Shown: in pieces, positions 1-4,104 of the stretch
Position numbering within the stretch: position 1 is the stretch's first letter
Layout: every line of letters begins with the position of its first letter
DNA from: an uncultured Eubacteriales bacterium
Lineage (GTDB): Bacteria > Bacillota > Clostridia > Oscillospirales > CAG-272
Length of the DNA: 8,233 bases
NCBI GenBank assembly: GCA_900552255.1
Contig: URZF01000059.1
Location: 1-8,233 of the forward strand
Direction of reading: 5' to 3'
The notes under the pieces: model-generated
What the model saw: the letters and a program-made list of their open reading frames with translations, nothing else
Databases searched by the model: none
What the model was told of the DNA's origin: nothing
Translations under genes and position numbers: made by a program

Positions 1-522
1 ATGGGATAAATATCCATAAATTGCAGACAAGATATCGGGTTCCCTGCAATGCTCCGGGATTTCCGTCGTATCGAGAGCCCGGCAAACTGCATTTTGCGTA
101 AGGCTTTTTGTATATTCCGCGGCGGAAATGAATTTTTTTAAGGGGACCGCCTTTGTATCGAGACTGCGAAACAATGCGATAAACAGTCTGATAAAACCGC
201 AAAGGAACGCGATGATGACGGCTGTTCCGATCATTCCCGGGATCTGTATGTATTCTACCGATCCAAAACGCATATAATAATACGACCAAACGACAAGCAG
301 GGCAGGCAGAAAAGCGCTTATGACAGTCCCAAACGCGATAAACCAAAGAGGCTCTTCTGTACGGATATTTTGATATCTTTCCGCATTCGGGATTTGTTTT
401 GTCAAAGCCTGCTTGCTGTCCGCCATTTTATAAAGACAAGTGAGAAGTCGGTCTGTCCGCTGGATATCGCGCTGGGCATGGGTCACTTTTTTTAGAAGAA
501 CAAGCGTATCTTTGTTTTGCAT
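1..522 (-). CDS. Two-helix membrane protein of unknown function, cut by the left window edge
   Basis: This reading frame stays open from an ATG at 522-520 to the window edge (174 codons seen), so its C-terminus is missing. The start follows a good ribosome binding site (AGGAG about 6 nt upstream) and a consensus promoter. The N-terminal ~45 residues are charged and helical in character (MQNKDTLVLLKKVTHAQRDI...). Two hydrophobic stretches at about residues 60-81 and 97-118, separated by a short polar loop, are likely membrane segments. The rest (about 119-174) is soluble in character and probably cytoplasmic if the N-terminus is. I recognise no domain. The gene diverges from the XRE repressor gene at 654, and a palindrome sits inside its promoter, so it is very likely repressed by that protein. 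It looks more AT-rich than the ABC operon. Its function is unknown; an accessory or mobile-element origin is possible but unproven. Confidence 0.8.
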   Translation of the reverse strand, partial: MQNKDTLVLLKKVTHAQRDIQRTDRLLTCLYKMADSKQALTKQIPNAERYQNIRTEEPLWFIAFGTVISAFLPALLVVWSYYYMRFGSVEYIQIPGMIGTAVIIAFLCGFIRLFIALFRSLDTKAVPLKKFISAAEYTKSLTQNAVCRALDTTEIPEHCREPDILSAIYGYLSH

Positions 523-562
523 GACTTCTCCTTTGGCGCTGCGATTTTTAGCTGTTTTCTCT

Positions 563-591
563 ATTTTAGCGGATAATCCGCTAAAAGTCAA
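563..591 (-). promoter_or_regulatory. Sigma-A type promoter of the leftward membrane protein gene
   Basis: Read on the minus strand, TTGACT (591-586) is followed by exactly 17 nt and then TAAAAT (568-563), 5 of 6 matches to consensus in each box. The 522 start codon lies about 40 nt beyond the -10 box, with its ribosome binding site between. The 17-nt spacer is almost wholly occupied by the palindrome at 564-586, so a protein bound there would block RNA polymerase directly. Confidence 0.8.
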
Positions 592-609
592 TAGCGGATT
601 ATCCGCTAT
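564..609. promoter_or_regulatory. Two palindromic operators between divergent genes
   Basis: The first palindrome (564-586) has perfect 11-bp arms, TTTTAGCGGAT and ATCCGCTAAAA, around a single central base. The second (591-609) has perfect 9-bp arms, ATAGCGGAT and ATCCGCTAT, again around one base. The shared 17-bp core TAGCGGATAATCCGCTA occurs in opposite orientation in the two sites, which differ only in the central base. Centres are 25 bp apart, a little over two helical turns. The first covers the spacer and box edges of the leftward promoter. The second lies just upstream of that promoter's -35 box and overlaps the best -10-like hexamer for the rightward repressor gene (TATGAT, 607-612; no good -35 seen). 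Two symmetric sites between a Cro/C1-type gene and its divergent neighbour are the classic layout of an autoregulated switch. Binding by the 654-866 product is inferred. Confidence 0.8.
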
Positions 610-653
610 GATAAGATTCAATGTAGAGAAAGAGAACGGATCGGGGATAGGGA

Positions 654-866
654 ATGTATAGGAGAATACGTGATCTGCGCGAGGACGCCGATTTGACGCA
701 GCGTGAAATCGCGGAAATATTGAATTGCAGTCAGCGTGTTTACAGCAATTATGAAAGGGGAGAGCTCGATATCCCCACGGAGATCTTGATAAGACTTGCG
801 AATTTGTACGATACGTCGGTGGATTATATTTTGGGCAGAACCGACCGTCGGGAATGGAAAAAATGA
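654..866 (+). CDS. XRE-family (Cro/C1-type) helix-turn-helix repressor, 70 aa
   Basis: A single-domain DNA-binding protein. Residues ~4-60 match the HTH_3 pattern: RIRDLREDADLTQREIA, then the recognition-helix region 'LNCSQRVYSNYERGELDIP', and a C-terminal 'LANLYDTSVDYILGRTD' typical of small Firmicute regulators. There is no effector, protease or toxin domain, so it probably binds DNA as a dimer and responds to level or to a partner. The ATG at 654 has only a modest ribosome binding site (GGGGA, 7 nt upstream); no better in-frame start exists. It diverges from the membrane protein gene at 522 and faces two symmetric operators, so repression of that gene and self-regulation are likely. A hairpin terminator directly follows the stop codon, so it is monocistronic. 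Antitoxin function cannot be excluded, but no toxin-like gene is adjacent. Confidence 0.88.
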   Translation: MYRRIRDLREDADLTQREIAEILNCSQRVYSNYERGELDIPTEILIRLANLYDTSVDYILGRTDRREWKK

Positions 867-908
867 CCGGGTGACGGAAGCATGCGCTTCTGTCGTCCGG
901 CCATTTTT
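864..908 (+). terminator. Rho-independent terminator, probably bidirectional
   Basis: A 15-bp stem (867-881 with 886-900) closes on a 4-nt loop and is followed on the plus strand by ATTTTTAT. Three pairs are G-U in the plus transcript (871/896, 872/895, 876/891); in the minus transcript they become A-C mismatches, so the structure is tuned for the plus strand, ending the XRE gene. On the minus strand the same hairpin is followed by a six-T run, so it can also stop transcription from the convergent lipoprotein gene. Confidence 0.82.
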
Positions 909-937
909 ATAGTGGATGGAATACTTGAAAATGCGCT

Positions 938-1426
938 TTATTGGCAGGAAAGAACGTCGATGACGGTTTCTCCGCTTATGATTTTCAGCGGTATTTTCGT
1001 CGCCGCGTCGATGTAGAGCGTCATGTCGTCACAGGTGCATATGTATACGGCGATTCCGCCGACGGTTTCACTCTTGATTTTCCAGAGCGAGCCGCTGGAA
1101 AGCCGGAAGAGAGACCCCCATTTTGCCGCTTTCAGCTTTTCCGCGGAGGAAAGCGGCATCGATGTTCCGTCATATTCGATCAGCGCTTCGTTTTCACCTA
1201 TCACAAAGCGGATCCCCTCTGTTTCGTCATCGCCGCAAAGCTCGACCGTGTCCTTTTCTCCGAGTGTGATTTTCGCAGAAAACTCATCGCCGTCGCTTAT
1301 TTTGACTTCAAATACTGCGCCGTCCTTCTGATAGGATAAAAGCTCCGACATGCTCGGCGTCCCGCCGCAGGAAAAAAGCAGCAGACAAAGCGCGGATAAA
1401 ACGATGGCTGCAATCAGTTTTTTCAT
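938..1426 (-). CDS. Small secreted lipoprotein, possibly LolA/LppX-like
   Basis: A 162-residue protein with a clear lipoprotein signal: MKKLIAAIVLSALCLLLFSC, a basic start, a hydrophobic core and the lipid-attached cysteine at residue 20 (box L-F-S-C; the Phe at -2 is unusual but acceptable). It should be lipidated and anchored outside the cytoplasmic membrane. The start chosen is the ATG at 1426, which has an AGGGGG ribosome binding site; an 11-residue upstream extension would put charged residues before the signal peptide. The mature part is rich in beta-strand-like segments and ends with 'LYIDAATKIPLKI', a pattern seen in LolA/LppX-type lipid-binding folds; this is only a resemblance. No enzyme motif is seen. 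It is transcribed alone, divergent from the nucleotidyltransferase operon. Upstream promoter elements on this strand are weak (best -10 candidate is TAGAAT). Confidence 0.82.
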   Translation of the reverse strand: MKKLIAAIVLSALCLLLFSCGGTPSMSELLSYQKDGAVFEVKISDGDEFSAKITLGEKDTVELCGDDETEGIRFVIGENEALIEYDGTSMPLSSAEKLKAAKWGSLFRLSSGSLWKIKSETVGGIAVYICTCDDMTLYIDAATKIPLKIISGETVIDVLSCQ

Positions 1427-1490
1427 AATGCCCCCTGAAAAAAAGAATTCTATCTCCAATATATTCGTTTTAAAAAAATCTATTCCGATG

Positions 1491-1519
1491 TTGAAAAAGA
1501 AAGGCTCTTATGCTATAAT
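1491..1519 (+). promoter_or_regulatory. Promoter of the nucleotidyltransferase operon
   Basis: TTGAAA (1491-1496), a 17-nt spacer, and a perfect TATAAT (1514-1519) preceded by TGC, an extended -10. This is the best promoter in the window. Transcription should start near 1526, leaving a leader of about 100 nt before the 1625 start codon. Confidence 0.88.
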
Positions 1520-1525
1520 CTTTCA

Positions 1526-1624
1526 TATCGGCAGCGGAGCGCCGGCTTTGGCTGCGATTGGATCAGATGCCGCTCTTTGGCGAAGCGGCGGAATCTTTAT
1601 GAGGACGAAAAGGAGCAGGATAGT
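1526..1624 (+). promoter_or_regulatory. Untranslated leader with two possible stem-loops
   Basis: The leader is longer than a ribosome binding site needs and can fold. GCAGC (1531-1535) pairs with GCTGC (1551-1555), with an inner 3-bp stem (1538-1540 with 1545-1547). GCCGCT (1569-1574) pairs with AGCGGC (1584-1589) over a 9-nt loop. Neither hairpin is followed by a T-run, so it is not an obvious attenuator, and it matches no riboswitch class that I recognise. The ribosome binding site AGGAG at 1611-1615 lies outside both stems. Confidence 0.3.
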
Positions 1625-2539
1625 ATGACGCTTGTGATTATGGCGGCGGGAATGGGGAGCCGCTTCGGAGGAATGAAACAATTGACGCCGCTCACGGACG
1701 AGGGCGAATATATCATGGATTTTACAATCTATGACGCCGTGCTTGCCGGATTCGACAAGTTTATTATCATCATCAAAGAGGAGCACGAGGAGTTGTTCGA
1801 GGAAAAACTCGGACGCAGGCTCCGCAAAAACGGAATCGATATCCGGTATGCCTATCAAAAGCAGGAGCTTCCCGCGGGCTTTACGGTGCCGGCGGGCAGA
1901 ACCAAGCCCTTCGGGACGGGACATGCCATCATGTCGGCGGGCAGAATCGACGACAACTTCGGCGTTGTGAATGCGGACGACTGCTACGGACGCGACGCCT
2001 TTATAAAGCTTGCATCCTTTCTGCGTGAAGCACGCGACGGAGAGCGGGCGCATTACTGCATGGTCGGCTATCAGGTAAAAAATACGCTGAGCGAAAACGG
2101 CAGCGTGTCCCGCGGCGTGTGTCTTGCGGATAAGGCGGGCTATCTTGTGCGTATCGAGGAGCATAAAAAAATCGAGCGGCGGGCAGACGGCACCATTATC
2201 AATACATTTGACGACGGAAGCGTGTGTATTCTTCCGGAGGATACGACGGTTTCGATGAACTGCTTCGGCTTTACGCCGTCCTTTACCGAGCATTTGGAGG
2301 AGATGTTCCTCCGCTTTTTGGAGGAGAATCGCGCGGATTTATCCAAATGTGAATTTTTCCTACCCTCCGAGGTGCAGGAGCTGATCGATACCGGCCGCGC
2401 CGATGTGAAAATCCTCGCCTCTGACGCTGTGTGGCAGGGCGTTACCAACCGTGCGGACAGCGAGATTTTCCGCGCATTTATGCGTGCGGAGAAGGCGGCG
2501 GGCGTTTATCCTGCCCGTCTTTGGAAAAACGAAGCATAA
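1625..2539 (+). CDS. Sugar-phosphate nucleotidyltransferase-like protein
   Basis: A 304-residue cytoplasmic protein of the NTP_transferase (GT-A fold) superfamily. These enzymes join a nucleoside triphosphate to a sugar phosphate or other phospho-alcohol, releasing pyrophosphate. The N-terminal nucleotide-binding loop is 'AAGMGSRFGGMKQL' (residues 7-20), with the usual Gly-x-Gly-x-Arg and Lys. 'GTGHA' (97-101) is the base/phosphate-contact segment, and 'NADD' (116-119) holds the metal-binding aspartate. 'VSRG' (161-164) and 'MNCFGF' (211-216) fit the later acceptor-site strands. The substrate cannot be read from sequence; it could be a hexose-1-phosphate or a choline-type phosphate. The ATG at 1625 is chosen because the fold begins there and AGGAG lies 9 nt upstream; an in-frame TTG at 1577 has no such support. 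First gene of an operon with the CmpB-like gene, 12 nt apart. Confidence 0.88.
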   Translation: MTLVIMAAGMGSRFGGMKQLTPLTDEGEYIMDFTIYDAVLAGFDKFIIIIKEEHEELFEEKLGRRLRKNGIDIRYAYQKQELPAGFTVPAGRTKPFGTGHAIMSAGRIDDNFGVVNADDCYGRDAFIKLASFLREARDGERAHYCMVGYQVKNTLSENGSVSRGVCLADKAGYLVRIEEHKKIERRADGTIINTFDDGSVCILPEDTTVSMNCFGFTPSFTEHLEEMFLRFLEENRADLSKCEFFLPSEVQELIDTGRADVKILASDAVWQGVTNRADSEIFRAFMRAEKAAGVYPARLWKNEA

Positions 2540-2551
2540 ACAGGTGTGGAA

Positions 2552-3364
2552 ATGACGCAGATCAGTGAGATATTTTTATGGTTCATGCTGTACAGCATCA
2601 TCGGCTGGGCTTATGAGACGGTCATTTGCTCCCTTATCAAATATCACAGAGTGATCAACCGCGGCTTTTACATCGGGCCATACTGTCCGATCTACGGAAT
2701 CGGCGCCGTCATATGTTTTCTTCTTCTTGACGATATCCGATATCAGATCCCCGGAATAGGCGGTGTGCTTGTCATTTTTATCCTGTCCGGCTTTATCGCC
2801 TGTACGATCGAATATTTTATCTCATGGCTGATGGAAAAGCTGTTCCATGCAAGATGGTGGGATTACAGCGACAGACCGTTCAATCTGAACGGCCGTATCT
2901 GTCTCGGCGGTTTTTTGGTGTTCGGCGCAGGCGTGACGCTGGTTTTGTACTTCGTACAACCGCTTTTGATGAAGCTGACGGGAATGCTTTCACCGTTTTG
3001 GACGAATCTGATCGCCGGAATTCTTGCCGTCATATATGCGGCGGACGCGGTCGTCTCGCTTTGCAGCTGCTTTGGATTCAGCAAAACGATGCGGCGCGTC
3101 CATGACGAGCTTGAGCGCCGAATCGACGTTCATATGGACGCGCTCACCGAGAAAGCGGCGGCGCATGAGAACAGCGCGTTTGCAAAGGCGGGGCGAAGTG
3201 TTCTTGTCAAGTACCATGATTTCAGCATGAGCCTCAAAAACAGAGAGATCCGTTTTTTGAAGGCCTTTCCCGGATTGAAGGTGCCGTCCCTGCGGGAGAG
3301 CGGTTTTGTCGAAAAGCTTCGTGAATATATGAAAAAAGACAGTCATGACAAAACGGAAAAATGA
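2552..3364 (+). CDS. CmpB-family (PF06541) membrane protein, putative ABC-transporter type IV permease
   Basis: A 270-residue integral membrane protein of the family labelled 'putative ABC-transporter type IV' or CmpB. The family signature is plain: 'YSIIGWAYET' in the first membrane segment, 'NRGFYIGPYCPIYGIG' (about residues 36-51), and 'WWDYSDRPFNLNGRICLGG' (about 102-120). About five hydrophobic segments occupy residues 5-170. The last ~90 residues are charged and helical, probably cytoplasmic. The ABC-transporter label is by homology only; no member function is firmly established as far as I know. The ATG at 2552 is preferred over a GTG two codons earlier because the AGG at 2542-2544 is correctly spaced only for the ATG. 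It follows the nucleotidyltransferase gene by 12 nt and precedes a truncated kinase gene by 24 nt, so all three were one operon. Confidence 0.88.
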   Translation: MTQISEIFLWFMLYSIIGWAYETVICSLIKYHRVINRGFYIGPYCPIYGIGAVICFLLLDDIRYQIPGIGGVLVIFILSGFIACTIEYFISWLMEKLFHARWWDYSDRPFNLNGRICLGGFLVFGAGVTLVLYFVQPLLMKLTGMLSPFWTNLIAGILAVIYAADAVVSLCSCFGFSKTMRRVHDELERRIDVHMDALTEKAAAHENSAFAKAGRSVLVKYHDFSMSLKNREIRFLKAFPGLKVPSLRESGFVEKLREYMKKDSHDKTEK

Positions 3365-3388
3365 GCAGTTCCGATACAGGAGGAGAAA

Positions 3389-3439
3389 ATGAAGCGTCTT
3401 ATTCTGGTGGGCGGAACGATGGGCGTCGGCAAAACGGCG
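3389..3439 (+). pseudogene. 5' fragment of a P-loop kinase gene, broken just after Walker A
   Basis: An ATG with a very strong ribosome binding site (AGGAGG, 5 nt upstream) opens 'MKRLILVGGTMGVGKTA'. That is a first beta strand plus a full Walker A motif (GxxxxGKT, residues 8-16), as at the N-terminus of small AAA/shikimate-kinase-like P-loop proteins of Clostridia. After residue 17 the frame runs into the GC-rich repeat beginning at 3435 and continues as low-complexity Ala/Arg-rich translation to a stop at 3569-3571. No Walker B or kinase body is recognisable in any frame before the next operon. The repeat begins within the last Walker A codon. I read this as a gene whose 3' part was replaced by the repeat; it was the third gene of the operon. 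A short expressed 60-aa product is possible but unlikely to be functional. Confidence 0.72.
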
Positions 3440-3657
3440 CGCGCCTTGCGCCTGCGGGCGCGGGCTTCCAGCCGTGCAGATTTGCCGCACGGCGAATGTT
3501 GGCTTGCCGAGCGAAGCGAGAGCAAACAACTGTCGGGAGCCGTGGGTATACACTTCTCAGCAGATGGATGAGAGTCCGAGACGGGAGTCTCGGTAAATCT
3601 TTTGGTACTTTTCTCTTTACGGAGAAAAGTACATATCTTTCTCCTTTGGCAAGGAGA
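3435..3657 (+). repeat. Structured repeat, copy A
   Basis: First of two diverged direct copies. The first 27 bases (3435-3461) are identical to 3841-3867, and a 30-base block at 3537-3566 matches 3945-3974 at 27 positions. Between these the copies differ more, but the order of modules is the same. Hairpins in order: GCGCC/GGCGC (3448-3461); GCCGTGC/GCACGGC (3471-3493); CCGAGAC/GTCTCGG with loop GGGA (3576-3593); an 11-bp stem with 6-nt loop (3605-3632); TCTCCTT/AAGGAGA (3640-3657). No convincing protein is encoded. The left end falls inside a kinase gene. I see no target-site duplication or transposase. It may be an interspersed repeat family of this genome or a structured RNA element. Confidence 0.75.
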
Positions 3658-3697
3658 GAACGTATGCTTTTCTTTACAGAAAGAAAAGCATCAAAAG
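3599..3697 (+). other. Possible cloverleaf-like RNA/DNA fold inside copy A
   Basis: CTTTTG (3599-3604) can pair with CAAAAG (3692-3697). This outer stem directly abuts the first base of the hairpin at 3605-3632 and the last base of the hairpin at 3664-3691, and also encloses the hairpin at 3640-3657. The result is one closing stem with three arms, joined by linkers of 7 and 6 nt. In copy B the matching outer stem would be CTTTTC (4006-4011) with GAAAAG (4063-4068) around two arms: the closing pair changes from G-C to C-G, although the right strand overlaps the last arm by 2 nt. Whether it forms as RNA or as cruciform DNA is unknown. Confidence 0.4.
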
Positions 3698-3840
3698 AAC
3701 TGCAAGCGTACCGCTTGACCGTTTGTGCAACCGGCAGCGGTTCGATGGCGGCTATGAAAGACGGCATCCACGCTCGCGGGGCTCGCGTGATCCGTCAACC
3801 GCCGCCCCTTTCGCAAGCATCGCGCCGGAGGGCGCTCACA
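3658..3840 (+). repeat. Hairpin-rich tail of copy A, absent from copy B
   Basis: This stretch between the two copies holds no recognisable gene but continues the stem-loop pattern. ATGCTTTTCTT/AAGAAAAGCAT (3664-3691) has the same 11-bp stem and 6-nt loop as the main hairpin of each copy. CAAGCG/CGCTTG is at 3703-3717. AACCG/CGGTT is at 3729-3742. A bulged 12-bp stem spans 3760-3796 (outer GACGG/CCGTC). GCGCC/GGCGC is at 3822-3835, a variant of the hairpin that opens each copy. It may be the second half of a unit of about 406 bp whose next copy is truncated. Confidence 0.6.
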
Positions 3841-4064
3841 CGGCGCGCGCCTTGCGCCTGCGGGCGCAGACTTCCCAGCGGCAATCACTTCCCGCACGGC
3901 GGATGGTGGCCTGTGCGAGCCTCGCGAGCACTGCAACACCTTTCGAGCCGTGGGTATGCACTTCCCAGCAGAAGCATGGGAGTTTGAGGCGAAACCTCAA
4001 CGACTCTTTTCGTCGTTTTCTCGTCGGTGAGAAAACGACATATCATCTCCTTTGGAAAAGGAGA
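3841..4064 (+). repeat. Structured repeat, copy B
   Basis: Second copy, 406-408 bp downstream of copy A and almost the same length (224 against 223 bp). It keeps the opening GCGCC/GGCGC hairpin (3854-3867) and the conserved block at 3945-3974. Then come TTGAGG/CCTCAA (3984-4000) in place of copy A's CCGAGAC/GTCTCGG, an 11-bp stem with 6-nt loop (4012-4039) and TCTCCTTT/AAAGGAGA (4046-4064). The GCCGTGC hairpin of copy A is lost. It runs straight into the terminator at 4064 and lacks the tail seen after copy A. No gene is recognised in it; the open frames through it are Ala/Arg/Ser-rich and unconvincing. Confidence 0.75.
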
Positions 4065-4104
4065 AAAGGAACTCATAAGGGATTATCCCTTATGAGTTCC
4101 TTTT
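4064..4104. terminator. Bidirectional terminator with a perfect 20-bp stem
   Basis: Positions 4064-4083 are the exact reverse complement of 4085-4104 around one central base, with AAAA on the left end and a six-T run on the right (4101-4106). On the minus strand it begins immediately after the stop codon of the ABC transporter gene (TAA, 4107-4105) and ends in a T-run, so it ends that operon. On the plus strand it ends anything read through the repeat region from the nucleotidyltransferase operon. Confidence 0.92.

Noticed and set aside
1..866. Type II toxin-antitoxin pair
   Set aside because: The genes are divergent rather than in one operon, the membrane protein resembles no toxin I know, and the regulator lacks a toxin-binding extension. 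Kept only as a remote possibility.
1427..1459. Upstream start for the lipoprotein adding 11 residues
   Set aside because: It would put an acidic, aromatic stretch before the lysines of the signal peptide. The ATG at 1426 has its own AGGGGG site and gives a textbook lipoprotein signal.
1577..1624. In-frame TTG start giving the nucleotidyltransferase 16 extra residues
   Set aside because: The extra residues (charged, no fold) precede the beta strand that normally begins the family, and AGGAG is placed for the ATG at 1625.
1599..1628. Nine-codon ORF (MRTKRSRIV) whose stop overlaps the 1625 ATG, a possible leader peptide
   Set aside because: It has no convincing ribosome binding site and no run of regulatory codons. 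The overlap is probably chance, since the ribosome binding site of the main gene lies inside it.
3435..4064. Insertion sequence, CRISPR array or retron as explanation of the repeat region
   Set aside because: No transposase or reverse transcriptase is encoded, no clear terminal inverted repeats or target duplications are seen, and the repeats are too long, too few and too diverged for a CRISPR.
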